64,000 bases of DNA from Bacteroidales bacterium (GCA_024685175.1 JAIKWD010000012.1:124001-188000), one strand, 5' to 3'. Counted from the stretch's first letter, positions 26,128-34,893 are shown. Notes: a model not told the origin generated them from the sequence alone. Made by a program: numbers and translations.

Positions 26128-26748
26128 ATGGAAGACGAAGAGAAAGTTGAATCCACGGAAGAACCTGTAACTCAACCTCAAGAAGAAGAAGTTGCTGAGC
26201 CCAATACTGACAATTTGACGGAAGAAACTGACACCCAAAAGAAGGGTGGCATGTTTTCAAGAAAAAATAAAGACAAAGCCAAGATTCAAGAACTTGAAAA
26301 GCAACTGGAAAACCTGAAAATCGAAAAGGCGGAGATCAACGATCGTTTCTTGCGTCTCTACTCTGAGTTTGACAATTACAAAAAACGTGTCAACAAGGAG
26401 AAGTTGGATTTGATTTCTACCGCTTCGGAGAAGGTTTTTGTCAATTTGCTCCCCATAATTGACGACTTTGAGCGTGCCATTGCAGCCAATGAAAAAGTGG
26501 AAGACATCAATGCCGTGAAAGAGGGTTTCAACCTGATCTATAACAAGCTATTGCAACTGTTGAAGCGCTTCGATGTCGAGGAGATTGCCGCCAAAGGTGA
26601 AAAATTCGATACTGATTACCACGAGGCGGTGACACATTTCCCGACGGACAAGGAGGAGGAGAAGGGCAAAGTCATCGATGTCACTGAGAAAGGCTACAAA
26701 ATCAAGGACAAGGTGATTCGTTATTCCAAGGTTGTAGTAGGACAATAA
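26128..26748 (+). CDS. grpE: Nucleotide exchange factor GrpE
   Basis: This 206-residue cytoplasmic co-chaperone releases ADP from DnaK. The acidic, disordered first 45 residues are followed by a long coiled coil (IQELEKQLENLKIEKAEINDRFLRLYSEFDNYKKRVNKEK). The C-terminal beta domain follows (LLPIIDDFERAI, FDVEEIAAKGEKFDTDYHEAVTHF, GYKIKDKVIRYSKVVVG). It lies 15 nt upstream of dnaJ on the same strand, the usual Bacteroidota pair. dnaK is not in the window. Confidence 0.97.
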   Translation: MEDEEKVESTEEPVTQPQEEEVAEPNTDNLTEETDTQKKGGMFSRKNKDKAKIQELEKQLENLKIEKAEINDRFLRLYSEFDNYKKRVNKEKLDLISTASEKVFVNLLPIIDDFERAIAANEKVEDINAVKEGFNLIYNKLLQLLKRFDVEEIAAKGEKFDTDYHEAVTHFPTDKEEEKGKVIDVTEKGYKIKDKVIRYSKVVVGQ

Positions 26749-26763
26749 TAAAAAGGAATTGTT

Positions 26764-27939
26764 ATGGCAGAAAAAAGGGATTATTATGAAGTGCTTGGCG
26801 TAGAAAAAGGCGCCAGCGCTGACGAGATAAAGAAGGCGTACCGCAAGAAGGCGATGCAGTACCATCCTGACCGTTGGACTAATGGAACGGAGCAGGAAAA
26901 AAAAGATGCCGAGGAGAAGTTCAAGGAGGCTGCCGAGGCATACGATGTGCTGAGCAACCCAGACAAGCGTTCCCGTTATGACCAATTCGGCCATGCAGGT
27001 ATGGGTGGAGCGGCATCCGACTTCTCGGGTTTTGACATCAGCGACATTTTCTCCCATTTTTCCGATGTTTTCGGCGGCATGGGCGGTGGCTTCGGTTTCG
27101 GCGACTTGTTCGGCGGCGGTTCCAACTCCGGCGGCAAACGTGTTCGCAAAGGCGGCAATATTCGCATCAAAGTGAAACTCACTCTTGAAGAAGTGGCCAA
27201 ACCTACCGAAAAAAAGGTCAAAATCAGCAAATACGTACCTTGTGAACATTGTCATGGCACCGGTGCCAAGGACGAGCATAGCAAGGAGACCTGCCCCACC
27301 TGCCATGGCAGCGGCCAAGTGGTGCGCCAGCAGCGCAGCATGTTCGGCATCATCCAACAAGCCTCCGTCTGCCCTCAATGCAACGGCTCCGGTGAAATCA
27401 TCAAGGACCCCTGCCCACACTGCCACGGCAACGGAATCGTGCAAGGCGAAGAGGTCATCCAAATGACTATCCCCGCAGGTGTGGACAACGGCATGCAACT
27501 TACTGTGCGCGGCAAAGGTCACGCCGCGGCCAACGGCGGCATCAATGGCGACTTGCTCGTAGCCATCGAAGTGGCCGACCACGACATCTTTGAACGTGAC
27601 GGCAATAATCTGTACCTTAACTACTATATCAGCTTCCCGCAGGCAGCCCTCGGTTCCTCCGTTGAAATACCTACCCTCACAGGCAAAGCCAAGATTAAAA
27701 TCGCCGCAGGTACACAAGGTGGTCAAATTCTGCGGCTCCAAGGCAAAGGACTCCCCGAACTGAACTCCCGCAATATCGGCGACCTTATCGTCAACGTAAA
27801 CGTTTGGACACCCAAGAATCTCAATCGCGAAGAAAAAGAACTTCTCGAAAAACTAAGCGATCACGATAACTTCGTCCCCAAACCAGGCAAAAACGAACGC
27901 AGCGTCTTCAACCGCGTGAGACAGTTCTTCAGAGACTAA
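26764..27939 (+). CDS. dnaJ: Chaperone protein DnaJ
   Basis: The 391-residue DnaK co-chaperone has the full type I architecture. The J domain (residues 1-70) carries the HPD motif (QYHPDRW). A Gly/Phe-rich linker follows (about 78-125). Four CxxCxGxG zinc repeats are CEHCHGTG, CPTCHGSG, CPQCNGSG and CPHCHGNG (about 160-230). Two C-terminal substrate-binding beta domains complete the protein. It is co-transcribed with grpE. Its stop codon lies 2 nt from the stop of the convergent HSDR_N gene. Confidence 0.98.
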   Translation: MAEKRDYYEVLGVEKGASADEIKKAYRKKAMQYHPDRWTNGTEQEKKDAEEKFKEAAEAYDVLSNPDKRSRYDQFGHAGMGGAASDFSGFDISDIFSHFSDVFGGMGGGFGFGDLFGGGSNSGGKRVRKGGNIRIKVKLTLEEVAKPTEKKVKISKYVPCEHCHGTGAKDEHSKETCPTCHGSGQVVRQQRSMFGIIQQASVCPQCNGSGEIIKDPCPHCHGNGIVQGEEVIQMTIPAGVDNGMQLTVRGKGHAAANGGINGDLLVAIEVADHDIFERDGNNLYLNYYISFPQAALGSSVEIPTLTGKAKIKIAAGTQGGQILRLQGKGLPELNSRNIGDLIVNVNVWTPKNLNREEKELLEKLSDHDNFVPKPGKNERSVFNRVRQFFRD

Positions 27940-27941
27940 TC

Positions 27942-28355
27942 TTAAAATTCTATTCTTTGAATCTCCTCGGTGTCAAAATCGATGGTGAAAAAATATTGTG
28001 TCCTTCCATTCGTGACACCCAACACTGGGGCGCGTAGAGTTTTGTTGTAACGTCCCGCCTGTTCCACCACCGCTTGGGTAATCTCCACATCCGGAGCCTT
28101 GCACTCGATTACCACTTGCGGTTTAAGATCGTTTCCGAATATCACCAAGTCATATCGACGCGTCATACCATTGACAGTGATCGCCTTTTCCACGGACATG
28201 TGCGAAGCAGGGATTCCTCTCACATTGAGAAAAAACAAGATCAGCTGTTGACGCACATTTTCTTCCGGGGTAAGTGCCACCCACTTGCGTCGGACAGGGT
28301 CGAAGACCTCCTCTTTCCCCTCCTTGGTCCTTTTCTTGAAACTATACTCCATCAT
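27942..28355 (-). CDS. Stand-alone HSDR_N-type PD-(D/E)xK nuclease-like protein
   Basis: The 137-residue protein corresponds to the N-terminal nuclease domain of type I restriction HsdR subunits (HSDR_N_2), with no helicase part. The likely catalytic core is RRYDLVIFG (Asp) and VVIECKAP (ExK). EENVRQQLILFFLNVRGIP supplies the N-terminal Glu helix. There are no hsdM or hsdS genes nearby, so it is not a restriction system. Such orphan domains are common in Bacteroidota and their role is unknown. Its ATG overlaps the nspC stop codon by 4 nt (ATGA), so the two are translated from one message. Confidence 0.8.
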   Translation of the reverse strand: MMEYSFKKRTKEGKEEVFDPVRRKWVALTPEENVRQQLILFFLNVRGIPASHMSVEKAITVNGMTRRYDLVIFGNDLKPQVVIECKAPDVEITQAVVEQAGRYNKTLRAPVLGVTNGRTQYFFTIDFDTEEIQRIEF

Positions 28356-29506
28356 CCCAATTTTGCCTTGTAGGACTCGTAATCGCCTGGCACCGAAAGA
28401 AGTTCAAACTCGCCGTCTTTGCGAATCATACCGATGGAGGGATGGTGAACGCCGTTGAAGAAGGTGGTCTTTACCATCGTGTAGTGAATCATATCGTCGA
28501 AGACAATGCGATCGCCGGGCTCCAACGGCTCTGGAAAGGCGAAGTCGCCCATCCCGATGAAGTCGCCGGCCAAGCACGAGCACCCGCCAAGGCGATAGAC
28601 GTGCTTGCTATCGGGCGTCGGCTCTGTGGCACCGAGCACCGTGGGCTTGTAAGGCATCTCCAGACAGTCGGGCAGATGGCATGAAAAGGAGATGTTAAGC
28701 ATCGCAATCTTGATGCCCTTGTTCACGACGATGTCCTCCACCGTGGACGTGAGCACACCAGTTTGCCAACCCACAGCCTCACCGGGCTCGAGGATGACCT
28801 CTTGCACGTTGGGATGCCGGGCCTTGAAATCCTTGAGGACTCGAATCAGATGCGCAATGTCGTAGTCGGCGCGCGTGATGTGGTGACCACCGCCCATATT
28901 CACCCACTTGCACTGGTCAATGTAGTGGCTGAATCGCTGCTCAAACGCCTCCAGACAGCGCTCGAGGGCAAAACTGTCGTTCTCGCAGAGCACGTGGAAA
29001 TGCAGGCCCTCTATGCCTTCGGGCAGGTCGGCGGGCATACCCTCGGCCAGAATGCCGAGACGCGAGCCAGGTAAGGCGGGATTGTAAAGGTCAGTCTCTA
29101 TTTCCGAATATTCGGGGTTGACACGCAAGCCGAAACTCACGCGCTTGGGACTGGCGAGCGCTTGCGCGCGATATTTATCCCATTGACTTAACGAATTGAA
29201 TGTCAAATGACTGCTATAGATGAGCAGTTGTCCGAACTCCTCCTCCAGATACACGGGGGCGTAGGTGTGTGCGTCGCAGCACATCTCCTCGGCGATGAGT
29301 CGCGCCTCGTTGAGCGAGGAAGCGGTGGCGCCGGCCAGATATTGCTTGATAAGAGGAAAGGAACGCCAGAATGAGTATCCTTTCAATGCGCAGATGATGG
29401 AAACGCCCGCTTCTTGCTGCACGAGGTTCAGCAGCTGCAGATTGGCTTCCAATGCTTCTTCCGATTGAATATAACACGGGGATGGTAGAGAGTCAAACTT
29501 GGTCAT
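28352..29506 (-). CDS. nspC: Carboxynorspermidine decarboxylase
   Basis: This 384-residue PLP enzyme of the alanine racemase-fold decarboxylase group removes the carboxyl from carboxyspermidine or carboxynorspermidine to give the triamine. ICALKGYSFW holds the Schiff-base lysine (CALK near residue 41). GLHFHVLCEND, VNMGGGHHITRADYD and EPGEAVGWQTG are phosphate and substrate contacts, and GCSCLAGDFIG carries the active-site Cys and Asp of the second subunit. With the synthase at 1835-3043 it completes the aspartate-semialdehyde route to spermidine. The gene overlaps the HSDR_N gene by 4 nt. Confidence 0.95.
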   Translation of the reverse strand: MTKFDSLPSPCYIQSEEALEANLQLLNLVQQEAGVSIICALKGYSFWRSFPLIKQYLAGATASSLNEARLIAEEMCCDAHTYAPVYLEEEFGQLLIYSSHLTFNSLSQWDKYRAQALASPKRVSFGLRVNPEYSEIETDLYNPALPGSRLGILAEGMPADLPEGIEGLHFHVLCENDSFALERCLEAFEQRFSHYIDQCKWVNMGGGHHITRADYDIAHLIRVLKDFKARHPNVQEVILEPGEAVGWQTGVLTSTVEDIVVNKGIKIAMLNISFSCHLPDCLEMPYKPTVLGATEPTPDSKHVYRLGGCSCLAGDFIGMGDFAFPEPLEPGDRIVFDDMIHYTMVKTTFFNGVHHPSIGMIRKDGEFELLSVPGDYESYKAKLG

Positions 29507-29547
29507 ATTTGTGATTTATGATTAGTGAATGGCGAGCAGCTGTCTTG

Positions 29548-29751
29548 TTATCCCACGATTTTTCCCAAAAGTGTAAAAAGGGCCAAGATAACGAGCGTTG
29601 CACCTCCGACTATCGTTAAGATGTTGCCGCCATGCCATTTAAACAACAAAAACACAATTCCTAAAATAAGGATAATCAATGCATAAATAAAAAGTTTTTT
29701 CATAAAAGCCTTGTAGGCGGCGGAATTGAAAAGGTCTTTAATATTTCCCAT
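29548..29751 (-). CDS. Small two-helix membrane protein
   Basis: This 67-residue protein has a short cytoplasmic start (MGNIKDLFNSAAYKAFMKK) and two membrane segments (LFIYALIILILGIVFLLF and ILTIVGGATLVILALFTLLG). They are separated by KWHGGN, a turn reminiscent of the transmembrane pair of GldL. That similarity is short and may not mean homology. ATG 29751 was preferred to 29781 because the latter overlaps the -7 box. It may be co-transcribed with nspC, which begins 41 nt downstream. No function is known. Confidence 0.62.
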   Translation of the reverse strand: MGNIKDLFNSAAYKAFMKKLFIYALIILILGIVFLLFKWHGGNILTIVGGATLVILALFTLLGKIVG

Positions 29752-29770
29752 AATGATGTTTTTGGATATG

Positions 29771-29778
29771 CAAAGGTA
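29771..29778 (-). promoter_or_regulatory. -7 promoter element of the small membrane protein gene
   Basis: TACCTTTG on the minus strand matches TAnnTTTG, 19 nt before the ATG at 29751. It may also drive nspC. Confidence 0.55.
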
Positions 29779-29839
29779 CAAAAAATCACTTCTTGTAAGA
29801 GAATTATATTCCGGTGGTGTTTGATTTTCGCGACTTGTA

Positions 29840-29870
29840 AAAAAACAGGGGACCCTTCCGAGTCCCCTTT
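29840..29870 (-). terminator. Terminator of the aminotransferase gene
   Basis: AGGGGAC and GTCCCCT form a stem about 20 nt past the stop codon at 29891. A run of T follows on the minus strand. Confidence 0.8.
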
Positions 29871-29890
29871 ATTCTCATTTCTCAATAAGA

Positions 29891-31204
29891 TTAGTGATTC
29901 GCCTTGAACATCTTGAGGCGTTCCTCCAACAACGGGAACTGGCGGCGCGGGGTCAGGGAGACACAGGCGCGCAGACCCTCGCCACGCTCACTGCCGCACG
30001 TGGTCAAGGAGATGGCACTGATGCCGTAGTACAGGAACTCGTGGAGAAGTTCATCGCTGGTCATACCGGGATAGGCCACGGTAAAATAGAAACCATCAGC
30101 CAAATCCTTTTCTCCATCCTTGTCATAGACAATATAGAATCCATTGTCCGTAAAGAGCTTCTTCATAATGGCTGCTTTCTCGCCGTATTCGCGAACATCG
30201 TCCAGATAGTTGTAGGTGCCGTCGTTGCAGGCCTTGAGGATAGCGGCCATTGCATATTGGGCGGAGTGTGCCACACCGGAACTGATGGCGTACACCGTAC
30301 CGTAGATGATGGCGCGGCCGAGTTGAGTCATACGGAAATAGGGCATCAGGTCGGGAAATTCGCGCTTGAACATCTTGTTGGAAAGCACCATAATGGCGAT
30401 ACGCTCACCAGCATAACTAAAGGCCTTGGAGCCGGAAATCAGCAGGGCGTAGTTCTCGGTATATTTGCCCACTGAGGGTTGGAACGGGGCAACGCCGGGC
30501 TTGGAGATGTCATTGCGGAAGTCCATGCCGAAATAGGCAAGATCTTCGAAAACGAACACGTCGTATTGGTTGGCCAACTCGCCGATGATTTGGAGTTCCT
30601 CTTCGGTGAAGCAGATCCAAGATGGGTTGTTGGGGTTAGAGTAAATAATAGTGTGAATATTACCCTTTTGGAGATAACTCTCGAGTTTGGCTCTGAGTTT
30701 TTGTCCACGGAAGTTATAGACATCGAAGGTCTCGTATTTGAGGCCCAACACGCGGTGTTGCTGTTTTTGTACTGGAAAGCCGGGGTCGATAAAGAGGGTG
30801 GTGTCGCGTCCCTTGCGACAGCGCACGAAAGTCATAAAGCCGGCCATACCGCCCATCATGGAACCCACGGTGGGGATGCAGTTTTCCGGATTGACGTCAA
30901 GGTCGATGAAATTCTTGACAAAGCGGGCGGCCTCTTTCTTGAGGTCGGGGATGCCTTCGATGTCGGGATAGAGAGCGGCGACGCCGTTCTTGAGGGCCTG
31001 AATTTGGGCTTCCACGCCCACTTTGCAGGCGGGAAGGCCGGGGATGCCCATTTCCATGCGGATGAACTCCTTCCCGCTCTCGATCTCAATTTGGTTAATC
31101 AGACGTTTTACTTCGCGGATGGAAGCCTTGCCGACCTCCTTGATACCGCTTTCAGCTACAATTTTGTCTACGACTTCTGCGGGAATAGGGGTGTTTTTCA
31201 TCAT
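29891..31204 (-). CDS. PLP-dependent aminotransferase, class I/II fold
   Basis: This 437-residue fold-type I enzyme transfers amino groups between an amino acid and a keto acid. YSNPNNPSWICF is the conserved Asn-Pro substrate/PLP segment. VFEDLAYFGMD carries the Asp that binds the pyridine nitrogen and the Tyr that contacts O3'. SGSKAFSYAGERIA carries the Schiff-base lysine, and GLRACVSLTP has the carboxylate-binding Arg. The N-terminal part includes MEMGIPGLP and YPDIEGIPDLKKE. Substrate specificity cannot be assigned from sequence. Start is MMKN at 31204 or the second Met at 31201. It has its own promoter and terminator, so it is monocistronic. Confidence 0.9.
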   Translation of the reverse strand: MMKNTPIPAEVVDKIVAESGIKEVGKASIREVKRLINQIEIESGKEFIRMEMGIPGLPACKVGVEAQIQALKNGVAALYPDIEGIPDLKKEAARFVKNFIDLDVNPENCIPTVGSMMGGMAGFMTFVRCRKGRDTTLFIDPGFPVQKQQHRVLGLKYETFDVYNFRGQKLRAKLESYLQKGNIHTIIYSNPNNPSWICFTEEELQIIGELANQYDVFVFEDLAYFGMDFRNDISKPGVAPFQPSVGKYTENYALLISGSKAFSYAGERIAIMVLSNKMFKREFPDLMPYFRMTQLGRAIIYGTVYAISSGVAHSAQYAMAAILKACNDGTYNYLDDVREYGEKAAIMKKLFTDNGFYIVYDKDGEKDLADGFYFTVAYPGMTSDELLHEFLYYGISAISLTTCGSERGEGLRACVSLTPRRQFPLLEERLKMFKANH

Positions 31205-31250
31205 TAAGAGTTTTATTATGTGATTAATAACTTATATTGTCAATGGGCTG

Positions 31251-31258
31251 CAAAGATA
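31251..31258 (-). promoter_or_regulatory. -7 promoter element of the aminotransferase gene
   Basis: TATCTTTG on the minus strand, 46 nt before the start codon. It directly follows the terminator of the upstream lipoprotein gene. Confidence 0.6.
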
Positions 31259-31263
31259 CAAAA

Positions 31264-31290
31264 AAAGGGCAACCAAAATGGTCGCCCTTT
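31264..31290 (-). terminator. Terminator of the small lipoprotein gene
   Basis: On the minus strand AAAGGGCGACC and GGTTGCCCTTT form an 11-bp stem with one G-U pair, followed by TTT. A wobble on this strand becomes an A-C mismatch on the other, so the direction is minus. Confidence 0.8.
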
Positions 31291-31311
31291 TTCATATTGG
31301 TTGAAGATAAA

Positions 31312-31629
31312 TTATCTTCTTTTCTTACCAGTGTTAACAACTTGTTGAGTAGCTTCGCTCTCAGCTTTGTCGATAGCGGTGTTGGCTACGTTTTCAGCAG
31401 CTGATTGAGCATGTTGCTTAACAGTTTGTTTTGGTTTGCTGGTTTGCTTTGCAGGAGCAGCTTGCTCTTGAGCGGGAGCTTCTTCAGCAACTACAGGTTC
31501 CTCAACCGGAGCAGGTTCGGCGATTACCTCAGCTGCAGTGGTATCAGCACATTGTTCAGCATCTTTGTTTTTGTTACCGCAAGCTACGAACAAGCCAGCG
31601 CAAAGTAAGACTAAAAATAATTTTTTCAT
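31312..31629 (-). CDS. Small Ala/Glu/Pro-rich lipoprotein
   Basis: This 105-residue protein has a lipoprotein signal peptide with lipobox LFVAC (Cys at about residue 17). The mature part is low complexity: an Ala/Glu/Pro/Val segment (EVIAEPAPVEEPVVAEEAP), a Lys/Gln-rich segment, and a helix ending in GKKRR. It may be a spacer or peptidoglycan-contacting lipoprotein, but no family is recognised. It is followed by a strong terminator. Confidence 0.75.
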   Translation of the reverse strand: MKKLFLVLLCAGLFVACGNKNKDAEQCADTTAAEVIAEPAPVEEPVVAEEAPAQEQAAPAKQTSKPKQTVKQHAQSAAENVANTAIDKAESEATQQVVNTGKKRR

Positions 31630-31666
31630 TTTATTGATAATTTAAAAGGTTAGTTACGATAATAAA

Positions 31667-32173
31667 TTACTTAGCGGGAACGTAAACCAAGTTGAAGGTA
31701 TAAGTACCTTTGGTGTTAGGTTCGTCATCGTTAATCGTGCAATTGAGGGTCATTTGATTCTCATCAATGTTCAGGATGTGGCAATATTCTTGAACGTCAT
31801 CATAGAAGAACGGGATTTGCATGTAAATCCATTCTTCGTTGGCTTGGTCAAGGTGCCAGAGATAGGAAACAACAGATTGATAGCCGTGACCTTCAGGATC
31901 AACATTCTTACCAGGATCAATGGTCTGAACGCCTTCAGCGGTGAAAGCGATGATGTCATCCAACTCATAGTCATAGAGGAAACCACCATTCATGAGGTCG
32001 GTAACGAGCTCACCATTTTCCATTACGTAAGCAGGGCTGGAAGTGGCTGCGCTCAAAACCCAACCATTCTTAGCACCGGTCAAATAATCGGTAGTGGTTT
32101 TCACTTGAGGATCACAGGCGTTGAAAACAACGGCTAAAACGGCAACTGCCATTACTACTAATGCTTTTTTCAT
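31667..32173 (-). CDS. Lipocalin-like lipoprotein
   Basis: This 168-residue protein has a lipoprotein signal peptide ending in the lipobox VFNAC. The mature part is all beta in character and starts with a LTGAKNGWVLSAATS segment, the pattern at the first strand of lipocalin-like Bacteroidota lipoproteins (DUF5004-type). It probably sits on the periplasmic or outer face of the outer membrane. Ligand and role are unknown. It lies 37 nt upstream of the small lipoprotein gene and may share its transcript. Confidence 0.72.
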   Translation of the reverse strand: MKKALVVMAVAVLAVVFNACDPQVKTTTDYLTGAKNGWVLSAATSSPAYVMENGELVTDLMNGGFLYDYELDDIIAFTAEGVQTIDPGKNVDPEGHGYQSVVSYLWHLDQANEEWIYMQIPFFYDDVQEYCHILNIDENQMTLNCTINDDEPNTKGTYTFNLVYVPAK

Positions 32174-32474
32174 TTTTTTTTGATTTTTAAGTTATTAATA
32201 AGGTTTTAACGTTACTTTTCAAAAGTTCGCAAAAATATAAATTTTTTAATATGCAAACTCTTAAAAAAACAAAAAATTGTATTTGGAAAAAAAATAGACA
32301 AAATTTATCAATCGTCTTAAAAAAAAATGTACTTTTACACCCTTAAATTATGGAGTGGAAAATCCACGTGGTAACAGACGATTTGATGTTGCATAAGTTT
32401 AACGAAAAAACATATAATACAAGAAGATACAAATATAATTATCAATCAATCAAAAATTTAAACGTAAAGTTATT
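32174..32474. other. AT-rich divergent spacer before the exbB cluster
   Basis: This stretch of about 300 nt is very AT-rich. It holds the minus -7 box at 32230-32237 and a near-consensus TACTTTTA at 32330-32337 that may start the exbB transcript about 140 nt upstream of its ATG. No coding frame, riboswitch-like structure or repeat is seen. Confidence 0.45.
32230..32237 (-). promoter_or_regulatory. -7 promoter element of the lipocalin-like lipoprotein gene
   Basis: TATTTTTG on the minus strand, 56 nt before the start codon at 32173. Confidence 0.55.
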
Positions 32475-33290
32475 ATGAAAAAATTAGTCTCATTCCTTAC
32501 CGTGTTAGGTTTCTTTACCTTCGGTATTGCAAACGCAACATTCGCTGCAAATGAAACCAAAACAGACAAAGCTGCGACCACTGAGCAGGTAGCTGACAGC
32601 GCTGCCACTCCAGCCGCTGCTCAAGCAGAGCTCTCTACAGATCCCGACGATGCCGAGAGCCACGGACTTCATTACACCTTGAAAGACAAATTCATCCAGG
32701 GTGGTGCAACGTGGATGACCCCGGTGCTCATCTGTTTGATCCTCGGTCTCGCTTTCGTGATCGAACGTATATTCTACCTCAACCTCTCTTCTGTCAATTC
32801 CAAGAAATTGCTGACCAAGATTGAGGACGCTCTCCAAAACGGTGGTGTTGAGAAAGCCAAGGAAATCTGCCGCGACACCAAGGGACCCCTTGCCGCTGTA
32901 TTCTATCAAGGTCTCGACCGCTATGACGAAGGCCTCGAATCCGTTGAGAAATCCGTCGTCTCCTACGGTGGTGTTCAAATGGCCAAACTTGAAACCAACC
33001 TCACCTGGATCAGCTTGTTCATCGCCCTTTCTCCTTCTTTGGGATTCTTGGGTACTGTGATCGGTATGGTGCAAGCCTTCGATGATATCGAGCGCGCTGG
33101 TGATATCTCCCCGACCATTGTGGCTGGCGGTATGAAAGTGGCCCTTTTGACCACCGTGTTCGGTTTGATCTCCGCCATGATCCTTCAAGTCTTCTACAAC
33201 TACCTCCTTACCAAGGTGGATAGCATCGTCAACGACATGGAAGACGCCACCATTTCCTTCATGGATATCTTGGTGAAGAACAAAAAATAA
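32475..33290 (+). CDS. exbB: MotA/TolQ/ExbB proton channel family protein
   Basis: This 271-residue inner-membrane channel subunit converts proton-motive force into motion for TonB- or Tol-type systems. Residues 1-24 form a signal-peptide-like segment followed by an Ala/Asp/Glu-rich stretch to about 60. Three TM helices follow: MTPVLICLILGLAFVIERIF, LFIALSPSLGFLGTVIGMVQAF and MKVALLTTVFGLISAMILQVFYNYL. The GFLGTVIGM segment and a conserved Thr in TM3 match the family. It opens the run exbB, 4-TM protein, exbD, exbD. The extended N-terminus is typical of Bacteroidota ExbB. Confidence 0.92.
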   Translation: MKKLVSFLTVLGFFTFGIANATFAANETKTDKAATTEQVADSAATPAAAQAELSTDPDDAESHGLHYTLKDKFIQGGATWMTPVLICLILGLAFVIERIFYLNLSSVNSKKLLTKIEDALQNGGVEKAKEICRDTKGPLAAVFYQGLDRYDEGLESVEKSVVSYGGVQMAKLETNLTWISLFIALSPSLGFLGTVIGMVQAFDDIERAGDISPTIVAGGMKVALLTTVFGLISAMILQVFYNYLLTKVDSIVNDMEDATISFMDILVKNKK

Positions 33291-33335
33291 TCCACACTTT
33301 AATCATTGAGTATTTATTATAAATACAATATTATA

Positions 33336-34283
33336 ATGAGAGATAGAATCATTAAAATCACGATATTTGCAGTTGCAATCTTGGTCTGCCTTATCGCTCT
33401 TATCTTCTCTTTTAGATTTGACGATAAGAAGAAAGACAACTACATCCAAGTTCAACTGGTCCAAGCTCAGAATCCAACGATGCTGAACGAATTGGCAACT
33501 GCAACCCCCGAGTCTCTTCCCAAATTGGTCACCAAATACCAAGACGATATTAAGAACATCAACGATTCTTTGAAAGCTGTGCAACTTCAGAAGGACATTC
33601 TCTACACATTCCTACAGGACCTCAAAGGTTTGGACGAGAACAACTTCGAGGCATACAAGGCTGATTTCCCGACACGCGCCGAGACTCTTTTCGCCAAATG
33701 CGACAAGAAGAAAGAATATGTTGACGGTTTCAATGCCGTAAAGAGTTTCAAGGATCTTGAAGGTTTTATCAATAAGATTGATGAAGAATACTTCAACTTG
33801 AAACAGAGTTATCTGTCCACCACCAACTATGTGAAGGCAGCTAATTCTTTGATTTCTCGTGCAGATCAAATCAACGCTTCGGCTTCTGCCAACAAGAAAG
33901 CCACCGACCTGCAGGATTTGCAGAACGACCTCAAGAGTTTCAAGTCCAACGCTAAACTCCAGAACGTTTTCATCATCCTCGCTTACGTATTGGGCGGTTT
34001 CGCAATCTTCTTGATGTTATTCTTCGCCGTGATCAAGATCTTCAAGAACTTCAAGTCCTCCTACAAGATTTTGATTGTGCTGGCCTTGTTCGCCCTTATC
34101 GTCTTCATCGGCTACATCATCGGCTCACCGGTTTTGACACCGTCTGCTATCAAGATGGGTCTCTCCTCCACAGGATTCAAGATGGTGAATGCCGCTGCAT
34201 TTACATTGTATTGTAGTTTGTTCAGCGCTTTGCTGGCCATCCTCGTTACGGCCATCATCAGCGCCGTTAAAAATAGAAAATAA
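33336..34283 (+). CDS. Membrane protein with coiled coil, encoded between exbB and exbD
   Basis: The 315-residue protein has one N-terminal TM helix (IIKITIFAVAILVCLIALIF). An extracytoplasmic helical region of about 170 residues with coiled-coil heptads follows (KLVTKYQDDIKNINDSLKAV, LQDLQNDLKSFKSN). Three closely spaced C-terminal TM helices lie at about residues 215-315. It belongs to no family I recognise. Its position inside the exb cluster, with 45 nt before it and 1 nt after it, implies a part in the same energising complex. ATG 33336 was chosen over the frame start at 33306 because the latter adds a poorly coding, Tyr/Asn-rich leader. Confidence 0.78.
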   Translation: MRDRIIKITIFAVAILVCLIALIFSFRFDDKKKDNYIQVQLVQAQNPTMLNELATATPESLPKLVTKYQDDIKNINDSLKAVQLQKDILYTFLQDLKGLDENNFEAYKADFPTRAETLFAKCDKKKEYVDGFNAVKSFKDLEGFINKIDEEYFNLKQSYLSTTNYVKAANSLISRADQINASASANKKATDLQDLQNDLKSFKSNAKLQNVFIILAYVLGGFAIFLMLFFAVIKIFKNFKSSYKILIVLALFALIVFIGYIIGSPVLTPSAIKMGLSSTGFKMVNAAAFTLYCSLFSALLAILVTAIISAVKNRK

Positions 34284-34284
34284 C

Positions 34285-34872
34285 ATGAGCAATAGAAAAA
34301 CCCCGGGATTAAACACAGGTGCAATGTCAGATATTTCATTTCTGCTGTTGACCTTCTTCTTGTTGACATCCTCCATCAATACCGAACAAGGTATTCCTCG
34401 TAAACTTCCGCCTCCAAAAACGGACGACACCCCGGAGATGAAAGCCGACATTAACAAACGTAACGTGTTAAATGTGTTGGTGAACTATCTGGATCAGATC
34501 TCTGTTAATGGCGAAGTGATCCCCGTTTCGGAACTGAAGGAAAAAGCCAAGGAGTTCTTCTCCAACCCGACCAACGATCCTTCCCTTCCCGAAAAGGTGA
34601 GCAAACCTATTGACGGCATCGGCGATTTTGCCGTATCCAAAGGCGTTGTGTCTCTGACCAATGACCAGGGAACGAGCTACAACATGTACGTTCAAGTGCA
34701 GAACGAGTTGCAACGCGCTGTTAACGAGCTGCGCGATGAAACCTCCTTGCAATATTTCGGCAAGAAGTACAACGCCCTCGACTCTGCCGCCCAAAGAGCC
34801 GTTACCGCCGCCATCCCAATGAGTATCTCCGAAGCTCCGCCAATGGACTATAGCAAAAGCACAGCTCAATAA
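34285..34872 (+). CDS. exbD: ExbD/TolR-type biopolymer transport protein, first copy
   Basis: The 195-residue protein has a short cytoplasmic N-terminus (KTPGLNTGAMSDIS), then one TM helix (FLLLTFFLLTSSI) with the proton-carrying Asp of the MSDIS motif. A periplasmic domain follows (residues about 60-195). It starts 1 nt after the upstream stop, so translation is probably coupled. The C-terminal part is longer than the usual ExbD and ends in a Ser/Lys-rich tail. Two ExbD subunits per cluster are common in Bacteroidota. Confidence 0.92.
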   Translation: MSNRKTPGLNTGAMSDISFLLLTFFLLTSSINTEQGIPRKLPPPKTDDTPEMKADINKRNVLNVLVNYLDQISVNGEVIPVSELKEKAKEFFSNPTNDPSLPEKVSKPIDGIGDFAVSKGVVSLTNDQGTSYNMYVQVQNELQRAVNELRDETSLQYFGKKYNALDSAAQRAVTAAIPMSISEAPPMDYSKSTAQ

Positions 34873-34893
34873 TCTTTAAAAATTCTCAAGATT

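Noticed and set aside
26548-27741. 397-residue antisense open frame over grpE and dnaJ
   Set aside because: It crosses two well-defined chaperone genes and has shadow composition.
27942-28355. Type I restriction system
   Set aside because: Only the N-terminal nuclease domain is present. No helicase, methylase or specificity genes are nearby.
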